Origin: Acridotheres tristis
Lineage: Eukaryota; Chordata; Aves; Passeriformes; Sturnidae
Direction: 5' to 3'
DNA: 64,000 bases
NCBI GenBank assembly: GCA_037013685.1
Contig: CM072905.1
Span: 9,948,991 to 10,012,990 of the forward strand
In this document: one piece after another, positions 17,479 through 31,899 of the stretch
Position numbering within the stretch: the stretch's first letter is position 1
Layout: every line of letters begins with the position of its first letter
Notes under the pieces: generated by a model
Database searches by the model: none
The model's input: the letters and a program-made list of their open reading frames with translations, nothing else
Told to the model about the DNA's origin: nothing
Position numbers and translations under genes: made by a program

Positions 17479-18031
17479 ATGCAGGCTGCGCCGCGCCTCG
17501 CCTTCGGGGTCATCGCTGACATCCAGTTCGCGGATGCGGAGGACGGGTACGACTTCGGCGGCTACCGGCGGCGCTACTACCGGCACAGCCTGCGCTTACT
17601 GCGGGAGGCGGTCCGGGCGTGGGCCGGCGAGAGCCCGCCGATAGACTTCGTGCTGCAGCTGGGCGATATCATCGACGGGCAGAACGCCCGGCGCGGCGAG
17701 GCCGAGAGCGCCTTGCAGCAGGTGCTGGATGTCCTGGGGCAGCTCTCTGTGCCGGTTCACCACGCGTGGGGCAACCACGAGCTCTACAACTTCAGCCGGG
17801 CGCGGCTGGTGCAGACCGGGCTGTACAGCCGGGCCGCGGGGGGCTCGGCCGGGCCGGCGGACAGGGAGTGCCACGCCTATCACTGCAGCCCGGCCCCGCG
17901 CCTCCGCCTCGTCGTGCTCGACGCCTACGACGCGAGCACCCTGGGCACGGACCCCGGCAGCCTCCGCTACCAGGAGTCCCTGCGGGTCCTGCGGGAGAAG
18001 AACCCCAACGATGACCTCAACAGCCCCGAAG
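17479..18031 (+). CDS. ADPRM: ADPRM exon 1
   Basis: The start ATG is in the good context GCCGCCATGC. It encodes the first three metal motifs and ends ...NDDLNSPE with donor GTACCT at 18032. The open frame past 18031 is intron read-through. Confidence 0.96.
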
Positions 18032-19865
18032 GTACCTCCGGCCTGGCCGGGGCGCGGGCGGCCGCACCTTCGCTGTCCGGAGCTCCCGGTGCTGACAGCG
18101 GGATGCTCAAGTGTGTGCCCCATTGCTCCCATCTCCGCCGCCTCCCTGTCGTCAGTGCGGCCGCAGGCGGGCACAGGAGATGCTCCCCGCACACCCGGCG
18201 CTGCCGCGGTGCCTCTGGGCTGGGGCTGTGCTGTGCTATGTGCCCTGCAGTGTCGGAACTCGAGGCAGCTGCTGGGAAGCGGCTGTTACAGAGCACCGAG
18301 TTGTGCCCACCCTGTCCCATGCCAGGGGGACATTCAGCAGTGGAAACCCTGTTTGTGTAGTGTGACCAAAGCTCCCGAAAACACTAACAAACTGTAAGAG
18401 CCTGACGGAGAGACGGAGGCTTCAGACGGCTCTCAAAATGCTGTTTATTGCATAGATGAGGTTACAGTAGTTGGGGGTCGTGGGTGAGCCTATAGCTGCT
18501 GGCTATGGGCAAGCCGTGTGTCCTGAAGCCCGATTCTAATTCTGGTTACAATGCATTATATACTTTTCATTACAAAGCATCTTAATACATGACAACCAAT
18601 CAATACTTTTACCTATAGCCTATCCTAACTACTAACATTACCATATTCATGTCACTATTTCCAATCACAAAAGATTAGTATGTTACAGTTTAAGCTGGAA
18701 GTTGTTTTTCAGTTTTCTTGCAGTGGAAAATTCTGAGATCTTTTCTCTACTTGCAACATTTCTTATTTGCCTATGAAAATCCTTTTGTTTGGTAAAAACA
18801 TCTTTTGTTTGAGGTGGATTTATCCTTTCCTCTAAGCCATAAAAGACCCTTTCAACTCACTTGCTCTTTGCCTTCTAGTTACCCAGTAAGACTGGCTCAG
18901 CAATTGTTTTCTTCTATATCAAAACTTGCTTTTATTTCTATAGAACCTTCTGTATATCTGCACAACTCCTCCATTAAATTCTCGTCCTTCCCAACAACAA
19001 ATAATCTTCTTTGTGCAAGAGGGCTGGAGTTTTGATACAAGAAATGCAAGAAAACCCCCAAAGGTTCAGAGAATAAACTAAGCAGATTTACGTAAGGCAA
19101 ATAGAGGAGCCATGGGAGGTGTATGCATTTGTGCCTAACCTTCTTCTTCATTGCAGGGCTCAAAGAACCTCATTTTGTAGCATTTAATGGAGGATTTAGC
19201 CAAGCCCAGCTGGACTGGTTCAACGAAGTCCTCAAGTTCTCTGATGAAAACCAAGAAAAAGTTATAGTTATGGGTAGGTGGATATGGAGGGGGATAAATA
19301 GACAATCAGAATGGTTTATGTTGGAAGGGCTCTTAAAGCTAGTATTTTATGGGGAGTGTATATTCCCATGGAAATATGCAGGCAAAAAAATTGTTAGCTA
19401 CAGAAAACATGTAGTTGGTCTGGTGAGGTACAGATGGAAGCCATGGAAGAGCAGAACAGCACCCATGCCTCACTCTGGGGGCGAGCTTTCTGTTCTCATT
19501 TGCATGGCTGAACTTGCCAGCAATGGGGCAGATTTGTTACAGTTTAACTCTTTTTATTTCTTTCCCTCCGGACTGCAGCTCACGTGCCCCTTCATCCCTC
19601 TGCTTCCAATGGGGTTTGCCTGGCCTGGAATTACGAGGCTGCCCTGTCGGTGATATACGCGCACCGGAGCGTGGTGTGCGTCCTCGCAGGGCACCTGCAC
19701 GACGGCGCCTACTGCCTGGACTGTCACGGAGTTCATCACCTCACCCTGGAGGGCGTGATCGAGACCCCGCCCGACAGCAACGCCTTCGGAACTATCTACG
19801 TCTACGAAGATAAAATGGTACTGAAGGGAAGAGGCAGAATTCCTGACAGAGTGATGCATTTCTGA
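17479..19865 (+). CDS. ADPRM: ADPRM, Mn-dependent ADP-ribose/CDP-alcohol diphosphatase
   Basis: The gene is complete, 318 residues in three exons: 17479-18031, 19157-19273 and 19579-19865. It belongs to the calcineurin-like metallophosphoesterases. The family member ADPRM hydrolyses ADP-ribose, IDP-ribose and CDP-alcohols with Mn2+. All metal-site motifs are visible: ADIQFAD (residues 13-19), LGDIIDG (61-67), WGNHELYN (97-104), AHVPLH (224-229) and AGHLHDG (260-266). Introns are GT-AG and splice phases join cleanly. Human ADPRM is 342 residues, so this copy is slightly short, mostly N-terminally. Exon 1 lies in a CpG island and is extremely GC-rich. Intron 1 contains a probable LTR. Confidence 0.97.
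18393..18996 (-). mobile_element. Probable solo LTR in ADPRM intron 1 (boundaries tentative)
   Basis: Read on the minus strand, the segment starts TGTTGGGA and ends CTTACA, about 604 bp. It contains TATATAA (18562-18556) about 107 bp before AATAAA (18449-18444), then about 50 bp to the end: a normal U3-R-U5 layout. Flanking hexamers are acaaac (18387-18392) and acaaat (18997-19002), one mismatch apart. It is antisense to ADPRM. The right-hand boundary is the least secure; a shorter element ending near 18920 is possible. Confidence 0.5.
19157..19273 (+). CDS. ADPRM: ADPRM exon 2
   Basis: It encodes [39 protein letters not shown]. Acceptor TTGCAG ends at 19156; donor GTAGGT starts at 19274. 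Confidence 0.96.
19300..19345 (-). mobile_element. Short CR1 3'-end remnant in ADPRM intron 2
   Basis: The plus strand reads aatcagaatggtttatgttg then gaagggctcttaaagc, which resembles the antisense of the CR1 3' end. Only about 45 bp is recognisable. Confidence 0.4.
19579..19865 (+). CDS. ADPRM: ADPRM exon 3 (terminal)
   Basis: It encodes [29 protein letters not shown] and the C-terminus to VMHF, with stop TGA at 19863-19865. Acceptor CTGCAG ends at 19578. Confidence 0.97.
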
Positions 19866-20190
19866 AATACCGGGAAAATACAGATTGCTCTTCTTCAGGA
19901 AGGACTCGGACAAAAATGTAGGAGATTCAGCTGTTTGCTTTTAGAAAGCTGTGCATGGCTGATCCTTATTGCTTTAGCTCAGGCGTTTTTCTCTTGGATA
20001 CAGAATTCTAGAAATTAGGTTTCTGTAAGAAAGCACCTGATTTCTTTTTGGAACTACAGAAGGCCAGTAGCTGAAATACTGGAATGCAGAATATTGATTT
20101 CAAACACCCAATCCGGACTGGATTGCTACTGTGAAAAGATGCAAACCATATAACAAATATTGTTCAAAAAAAGCTGTTCTCTCAATGAAC

Positions 20191-20196
20191 ATTAAA
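20191..20196 (+). terminator. ADPRM: Candidate ADPRM poly(A) signal (ATTAAA)
   Basis: The first poly(A)-type hexamer after the stop codon, giving a 3' UTR of about 0.35 kb. Later alternatives are AATAAA at 20525-20530 and 20750-20755. Confidence 0.45.
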
Positions 20197-20749
20197 GCAT
20201 GCAGAGCTTTAACCTTTATTTCTTTCTTTCTAAATACATAAATTTATTTATAAAAGAATTCCCAGCCACATCTATTTATTTATTTTCTGTGAACATTACA
20301 GTGAGGTCTCATGTCTGGCAGAATATATCCAGCCTGTAGCCTAATTCAGTCTTCCAACATTGCTTTAAAAGACTAAAGTAATCCTCAGAAAAAGCTGAGC
20401 CTAAGGAGAATAGAGACTGTCTGTGCTGCACCATGGAATGCTGCAGATACTGGGGCTGTGCCGTGTGTGCACAGCTGGGATCACCTGCAGCAGTGCTGAG
20501 AGAGCAAACCCTGACACCCATCTAAATAAACGTGCGTGTTACACCTGGAGCTGTCCTGCCTCTGTTCCAGCCAGCTCCTGAGTCCTGTATATCCACCTGT
20601 GCTTCCCTCTCCAGGATGGATAGTGGGACATGCTTGCTGCTGCAGGGCTACTGCATGGGTCCTGCTTTCCAAGAAAAATCAAGTGAACAGCAGAATTGTG
20701 ACAGTGCCCACATCTGCTGGTGACAGGCTTGAATATGCATCTCCAAGAA

Positions 20750-20755
20750 AATAAA
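20750..20755 (+). terminator. ADPRM: Distal candidate ADPRM poly(A) signal (AATAAA)
   Basis: A canonical hexamer, 42 bp from the opposite-strand AATAAA at 20798-20803. Confidence 0.4.
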
Positions 20756-20797
20756 AGATACGGAGACTTCCATTGAGTTTTCTTTAAAAAAATAGTG

Positions 20798-20803
20798 TTT
20801 ATT
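20798..20803 (-). terminator. TMEM220: Candidate TMEM220 poly(A) signal
   Basis: AATAAA on the minus strand, about 535 nt after the TMEM220 stop. Another minus AATAAA lies near 20980. Confidence 0.5.
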
Positions 20804-21336
20804 ACTCAGTAAAACCAGTGACTTTCAGTTAAAGATAACAGCAAAAATATTTTTTTTCAGATATATTCTACATACGATTTTAGCACAGGACAGAAATACA
20901 GACTGGTCAGTTTTCCCGTAAGTTTGAAATGGATTATCCAGGCACATTTTTGAAAGTTCTATGGCTGTAAATAGTAATTTATTAAAATAGTATTTGCTTT
21001 ACTTGTCCCTTATGCTACAGAATAGTAGATTTCCCAAACTATGAGGTGATTGGAGAGTGAGCCAGGGATGCAATGATATCTTGAATATACCATCAGAACA
21101 GACATTAGATCAATGGTGCTTGTAAAATATAAGAAACAGCAAGGTGAACAGTTTCCATTGAAAAATTCCATACTCACATTTGAGTGTTCCTCAACATTTT
21201 ACCAAATCTCAGCTGGCACTGCTGGAAGCAGCCAGGTATTCTTGGGTCCCATCAAACTGACACTCACCTTTTGTTAAGCACCAAAAACAAAGGCAAGTAA
21301 GGTCAGCATAGTTACTGTAGACTTTCTCCCACCCAA

Positions 21337-25759
<4,423 letters not shown>

Positions 25760-25830
25760 GGCCGGGCGGCCCGAGGGCGGGACAGAGAGGCGGGACGCGG
25801 GCGGGACCCGGCACCGACCCCGGCAAGGAC

Positions 25831-25870
25831 CCCGATCCCGGTCCCGATCCCGATCCCGGCACCGATCGCC
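25831..25870 (-). repeat. Short (GGGATC)-type hexamer run upstream of TMEM220
   Basis: The plus strand carries gatccc/ggtccc/gatccc hexamers. Its reverse complement resembles the hexamer track of the SCO1 minisatellite core. Confidence 0.6.
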
Positions 25871-25896
25871 CGGGACGGGACGCTCAGCAGGGCGAT

Positions 25897-26083
25897 GCTG
25901 GTGAGGCCCTGGCACAGGTTCCCAGAGAAGCTGTGGCTGCCCCTGGATCCCTGAAGTGCCCAAGGCCAGGTTGGACGGGGCTTGGAGAATCTGGAATAGT
26001 GGAAGATGTCCCTGCCCATGGCAGGGGGCTAAATGAGATGAGTTTTAAGGCCACTTCCAACCAAAACCATCCTGTGATTTTTG
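25897..26083 (+). mobile_element. CR1 LINE 3' end, plus orientation
   Basis: It runs from aggccctggcacaggttccc through gaagctgtggctgcccctgg to the 3' terminus near atcctgtgattttt. It is a severely 5'-truncated copy, only about 190 bp upstream of the TMEM220 start. Confidence 0.88.
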
Positions 26084-27282
26084 TAATGGTTCAGAATTAG
26101 TTTTGTGTTTAAGAGAGTCAGTCATTTTGTGTAGTCTGGGGAACTAAAAAGGATATTGCTCAGAAGAATTACCACTGTGCCATCATTCTCGGTCATTTAT
26201 GATGAAAAGCGATAAGTGATGAAATGAAAGTGAGTCCTTTAGAAATGTGATCTTTACCAAAAACGAGCCTCTATGAGATCATGTCTCCCACTGATTTCAG
26301 TATCAGCATCACACAGCTCCCTCAGCACCCAACAGAATCAGATCTCACTCAATTGTTACGTGGAGAACATGTAAATGTGTCCACATTTGTGAAGAGGATT
26401 AATTCTCATCTTATTTTTAACTGGATCTTTCCTTGAGCAGGTTACAAGAGGTGAAATTACTGCAAACAAAGCCACAGAGAAGTAAGAGTTGTCTTTGTGA
26501 GAGTCTCTACCCCTCATCTCAAAAGAAGCAGAGCTCTAGTAATGAATCACCTTCATACCTTGTTTCCAGGTCAAAGATAGGCTCTTGAATGTATTTTCTA
26601 ACAGAAAGGAATTAATTTTGGGCTAGAAAATGGAAATGTCAAGGATTAAAAAGTAACAATGGTGATAAAAAGTGTAAGAATGTAAGAGACAGCATGTCTT
26701 TAATTAGCATAATAATTATTAGGATAATATCATGGGAAAATAAAAGCAGCCAAGCTTTTCAGGCACACCAGTTCTTCTTTGTGTGGGAAACAAAATTATG
26801 AGTCACTGCCCATTTTTTCCAACCATAGTAGCTGATCTTCAAAATGCAAATTATTCTGTGATTAAGTCTTTGGCTCTTTAATTTGTCTGATCACAAGTTA
26901 TTGTGCAAATTTGCACAGCCCACCTAGTTTCTGTTATGGCTGGGCTGCTCCTTGACATCTCAGGGGCTGCATGGTCAGGAGGGGAGAGACCAGATGGGAG
27001 AAACTGATAGAGACTGGGAAGGAAGCAGAGAAAGAGCTGGACAGACGCATCCAGGGCCCTGCATGGTGTGGGACAGGACTCTGCTGAGGGGAAGGGATGG
27101 CTGGGCAGGCGGAAAGCAGGTTCTGATGGGCACTTGGGAGGCATGGAAAGTTTGGCAATCCTGTGAGTGACCAAAGGTCAGTGACACAAGAGCAAGGGAA
27201 GGCAAAAGGCCCCTCTGTCTCTCCTGCGGATAGGGCTGGAAGGAGGGATTGGTTTACCAACTGTGGCATTCTTTACTGCTCT
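26084..27282. other. Intergenic TMEM220-MAP2K4, AT-rich unique part
   Basis: No gene or repeat is recognised. The part at 26690-26750 is rich in TAATTA-like sites (taattagcataataattatt), which could be a regulatory element but may be mere AT richness. Confidence 0.45.
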
Positions 27283-27290
27283 AATTCAAA
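27283..27290. repeat. SINE target-site duplication, left
   Basis: aattcaaa, repeated at 27422-27429. Confidence 0.8.
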
Positions 27291-27421
27291 GAATCACAGA
27301 ATATCTTGAGCTGGAAGGGACCTATGAGGATCATAGAGCCCAACTCGTGAGTGAATGGCCCATATGGGGATGAAACCCACAACCTTCATGTTAGCATGCT
27401 CGGGCCAACTGAGCTGAATGG
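27291..27421 (-). mobile_element. tRNA-derived SINE with CR1-type tail (TguSINE1-like), full length
   Basis: On the minus strand the 131-bp element starts with a tRNA-like head containing an A-box region (AGCTCAGTTGGCCCGAGC) and a B-box region (GGTTTCATCCC). It continues through GGGCCATTCACT and ends with the CR1-like tail ATTCTGTGATTC. It is flanked by a perfect 8-bp direct repeat, aattcaaa (27283-27290 and 27422-27429). The layout is that of the songbird SINE family TguSINE1, a tRNA-Ile-headed element mobilised by CR1. The family name is from memory; the structure is seen directly. Confidence 0.85.
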
Positions 27422-27429
27422 AATTCAAA
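27422..27429. repeat. SINE target-site duplication, right
   Basis: aattcaaa, repeated at 27283-27290. Confidence 0.8.
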
Positions 27430-28639
27430 AGCAATCAGACTATAACTTGCCATAGATATAAAAAGGTCTTTCAGTGTTGGGTGTGCTTATTGCAAAGAAA
27501 AGGTCGAGGCTGTTCACTTTAAAGCTTTACCAACTATCCTGAGAACTTCCTCCAATCACCCGCTGCAGGGATCCAGGAGACTGTCAGCAGAAGGCAATAC
27601 TGATTTCTCCCATGAGAGGGAGGCCAAGAACCTTTAGTAACCTTGAGTAGAACTTGAGCTACTTGTTTCTCGATATCAGGCAAAACATCTTCCCTCCTTA
27701 TGACACTCTGGATGTGCTTCTCACCCCATAGCAGTCCGAGTTTATCTTCACTGTGGCAACTCCACGTGTAAAGAACAGAGGCAGCAGGGAGGGGCCCTGC
27801 AGCCCAGCTGTGACACTGAGAGCCAGGACATTTCCCAAGGATCTGTACCAGAGATGTCACTACAACACAGCCATAATCACCCATTTCATAATGGCCCTCA
27901 TCCTTGTGTCATGAATGGTCATATATTTGTTTAGATCAGATCAAAGGTGATTAAAAAGCTCTAGGTGGGCAGGTGAAGGGCTCGGGGCTTTTGGTGTGTT
28001 CCTGGCTGTGGAACCCTGCCTGCAATTCCAATAGGGACATCTGGAGATAAATGCATGATTGCACAGCTGATATTGCCAAAAGGGCTCTGGGTTTAGTTGC
28101 ATTAACTGGTGGGTCAGGTGCCAGGAACAGGGAAGGATGGAGCCCACCTTCCTGAGAATGGGAACAGCCCTGTGTTCCCTGATTGACCAACTTCAGAAGA
28201 CACATTTCTGAAGAAAAGACAAACCCATCCCTGGGACTGTTTTTGCTCAAGGACCTGAGTGCACCAGGTGAGTATTGCAGAGGGACAGGGAAACATGATA
28301 CGGACCTCAAGGGGATTTGATTTTTTTATAGAGAACAGTCAGTAATGTTGAATTTCTTATGTAATATTGGTTGTTGAATGACCATGCCACTGTATGTCAT
28401 AGCTACCATGGACAGTGAGTACAGACTGCTCCAGATACACCAGTCATGGACTAACTGAACTCAACAGACATCTTCGTGGGGATGGGCAGTGACCACTGAA
28501 ATAATACCTGTGCTTATGTAGAATTATATGAATATATGTGTGTATGTAAATAGTACAGAATAAGGGGTGGATGATATCCTGGTTGCAGAGAGAATAGCAC
28601 ATCAGGAAAAATGCTGACAAACCACTCTCATGTCCTGGT

Positions 28640-29825
28640 GTGGCACAATGTTTTAGGAATAAAGTCATGTGTAACAGATGTCACATATGTTGACTTTAGG
28701 AAGGTTTTTAATGTTGGCTGTCCTGATGCCTTCTTAAGAAGATATAAGGGCATGGTGGGTGTAAAACTGGTGAGATCACTGCACCTCAAGTGCTAATTAT
28801 CATTGTTTGTCAAAATGGAAGGACATATTCAGAAGATTTTTGCAGGGGTCCGTTCTGATGCCAGATCTTTTTAATTACTTCAGTTAACAGCCTGGATGAT
28901 TAACACCCATGACTGCTTTATTAAACCTGCTAATTACTCCAGGCTATTGAGGACAGCAAAGATGGTAGGATTCGGCACTTGATGGAGAAATGGCCTGCAA
29001 TCTACAGGGCAATATTCAACAGGTACAATTTCCAGCATTACTTTTGTGAGCTATGAGCAACACAGGTTCAGGTGAGGGAACTGGGTGGATGCAGTTTGCT
29101 GAAAAACCCAAATCAAACAAAAAAAACCCCAAATAACTACAAAAACCGCAAAACAAAACAACCCCCCCCCGCAAAAAAAAACCAAAACCCAAACCAACAA
29201 ACAAAAAAAATCAACCAACCCAAAAACCTCCATCAACCCAAAAAACACTCTCCCACAAAAAAAAAAAAAAAAAAAAAAAAAGGAAAAAAAGCCCACACAT
29301 GTAATGGAGAGCAAACTGAACACCAGCAATGGAAAAGGAAAGCACCATCCTGGAGCATGTGAGCTGTAGCCTCCAATGCAAGCTAGGGTAGTATACCTGG
29401 CTAGGGATGCTGTACTTCAAAAAATGCAGATGGACAGAGAAAACATCAAAGGAGGTCATTGAGGATGCTGGGAGGCATAGAAGACATGAAGAAAGGCTGA
29501 AGGAAATGAGTTGATGTAATGTATAGAAGAGAAAGCTGAGGCAAGGACAAGAAGGGAAGCATTGCATTTCAGCATTGCACATCATCAAGTGCCCAAGGGG
29601 TCATTTTGAAGAAGGCTATGGCCATGGTGAACAGGGCAGGATATGAAGGATTTGAAATTAAAAAAACCCAAAACAACCCTGAAGTTAGACTTTTGGATGA
29701 TGTTAGGATGTGTGCCAGAACAGATTGCTAAGGAATGGCACAGTCCCCATCACTGGAGGTCTTTAAGGAAAGGTTTCACGAATGTGTCAGAACAGGTATT
29801 GTTGATCCTCCCAGATTTGCAGTGA
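28640..29825 (+). mobile_element. Old, decayed CR1-like LINE, interrupted by an A-rich block
   Basis: Eroded reverse-transcriptase pieces read on the plus strand: VDFRKVFNVGCPDAFL near 28690-28735, then tccgttctgatgccagatct (RT GVPQGSVLGP region) near 28845. A C-terminal stretch follows (gaatggcacagtccccatca, ggaggtctttaaggaaagg) near 29735-29770. Stops and indels are frequent. Similarity is by eye, so family assignment is tentative. Confidence 0.55.
29096..29290. repeat. A-rich low-complexity block with A25 run
   Basis: Irregular aaac/accc units on plus end in a run of about 25 A (29257-29281). It sits inside the decayed CR1. Confidence 0.85.
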
Positions 29826-30206
29826 GGGGAAAGTATGGTTTTAACTAATTGCAAGCAAACCACATGTAGGGGGCACATGGCAGAAGTGGAAGTCACCTTG
29901 TGCCAGTGTTTGCCAGTAGGCACTGGGTTTCTTGCAGGCTTCAAAGCTTTCAAAGTGCCAACCCTGGACCTGCCCTCAGGGATTCCTGCAGAAGAGAAGG
30001 CTTAAGCAAAACAGGGAAGAGAAAGGAAAGATGTGGAACTAGGGAAGGGAATGTTTGTTGTGTCAGGACCCAAACTGCACCCTCTGCCCCTGCCTCCCCC
30101 AAAGAAATTTAACTCTCAGCATTTAAGACCAGTTTGCTGGTAAGAGCAAGTGGTTTAATCACCATCAGGTGGCTTTGGAGCATTTTGAAAAAAAATGGAA
30201 GAAGTC

Positions 30207-30241
30207 GTGTGTGTATGTATGTATATATATATATATATATG
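30207..30241. repeat. (GT)n/(TA)n microsatellite
   Basis: gtgtgtgtatgtatgta then an uninterrupted TA run of about ten units. Confidence 0.85.
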
Positions 30242-31890
30242 AACCACTCTTCACTCATTCACCTGGCAGATGTTTTTAGCCAAAGCTCTTACTTTGGTTG
30301 CCACCTAAGCTACGTTACAGCTGTGTTGCTGCTGTGTACAGCCGTGTCCTGGGGCTGTGAGCCAGACCCTCACCTGGGAACTCAAACATCAGCCCTGCCC
30401 ATTACAGAAGACTTGTCTGAAGTCCAGACTGAGCCTGGTCACTGCCGTGGGACTGTGCTGCTCACCTGGCTTAGGTCTGGCCGCCAGCTATGGGGGCCAC
30501 TGCCCACACACCATGTTATGCTGCACTTCTCTCACAGAGCAGCCGTCCCTGGTGCTCCACAGTGTTGTGTAGGTGAAGGTATAGAGTTGGGATTCTGCTG
30601 GTGTGAGCCAATGAGGTGTTTCATATGGAAATATGGGAGGAGAGGATAAGGGCACACCTTCACCTGGTGTGTCTGTGGGCTTTGTTACAGGCTCTTCCAG
30701 GTGTTGGCATTGAGGGTTGCCACCACTCATACTAGCCACACCCAGGAAGGGCTGTTCCGTGTTGAAGCTCTGGGTACAAGTGACTCCCATTCCTCTCCTA
30801 ACCAACGTGGTAGAGAGGCCAGACTAGAAGCAGCTTTGGAAAAGCCAGCAATGTCTCTAGAGAGGGTAGAGGCCAAGATGAGATAGTGAAAGGCAGCAGC
30901 CTAAGTTCAAACCCAGGAAAGAGGATCTTAGCTTGTGTGAGGGGTTATGGTGCTCCCTAAGGCAAAGGAAAGCTGCATCTTGGCAGGGAGGGAGGTGAAT
31001 TTGCGGGACAATCAGGAGTTGGGAGCAGAAACAAGGAAATGGTCAGGACCAGTTCTGACCTCTTCTTCCAGTTCCTGACGAAGGTGACCTCAGCAGTGTG
31101 AGTTGTTCCCTGTGGAGCAGGGTACGGGAAGAAGGCTGGGCTCTCCCTGTGCCCCATCTCCCTGACCCCCTCCAACAACTCAGCAGGGAAACCAGAAGAC
31201 TCTAGGAGGGAAGAAGATGCTTTCCTAAGTTCGAAACATATGAGCAAATAAAAATCTTGGTCTTATCATGAAGCAAGAGGAATCAATACAATTTGAACTG
31301 GGAGAGAAAGAAGAAAAAATGAAGGCTCCTGCCACAATCTTGTCCCCCACTGCCCTCACTCAAAGGGTGATGATTTGTAGTTCCTGGACGCACTTCTAGT
31401 GTTCAGGGCTGTATTATCAGCTCCATGGTGACCTGGGCAGTGGAGCAGCAGTGAAAGAGTCCTCATATTTCTAATACTGAGACATCCAGCTGTTTCCTCA
31501 GCCCATCTCCATTCATAAAGGGGGTGAGTACTGTATCTACTACAAAGGTGAGGACACAAGGCCTCCTGTAGGTGAAGGGACTCCCCTATGTTATGCAGCA
31601 GGCTGGAGAGGGCCTACAGCTCTGGAGCAACAATTTCACTGCTCTAATTCAAAGTATGTGCTGCCCCTATGACTGCGAGTGTGGATTTGCTGAAGTTAAG
31701 AGGAATGATCAGAAACCATGTGCTGGCATGAACAGCAGTGGCCAAGAGAAGAAAGAAAATGATGGGGAGACTGATGGTGGCAGGAAGAGGCTGATGCTCT
31801 GGGTGCCCGGGAAGGAACGGCAAGGAGTTGTGACCTGTGGTCCCGAACAAGGAGAAGTTTGCAAGGGGCTGCCCGTGTGGGAGAAGCCCT
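30242..31890. other. Intergenic region before the MAP2K4 CpG island
   Basis: Unique noncoding sequence with moderate GC. No gene, RNA or repeat family recognised. Confidence 0.45.
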
Positions 31891-31899
31891 AACCCTAAG

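Larger units (their letters stand above)
17200..18040. promoter_or_regulatory. Bidirectional CpG-island promoter of SCO1 and ADPRM
   Basis: The stretch is very GC- and CpG-rich and includes both first exons. Only 17434-17478 (45 bp) lies between the two start codons. That spacer contains an ETS-type CTTCCGG (about 17456-17462), and a YY1-like AACATGGCG overlaps the SCO1 start. There is no TATA box. Transcription starts of each gene must be very close to, or inside, the other's first exon. Confidence 0.85.

Noticed and set aside
31887..31898. Two telomere-like CCCTAA repeats
   Set aside because: Only 12 bp, so no evidence of an interstitial telomere.
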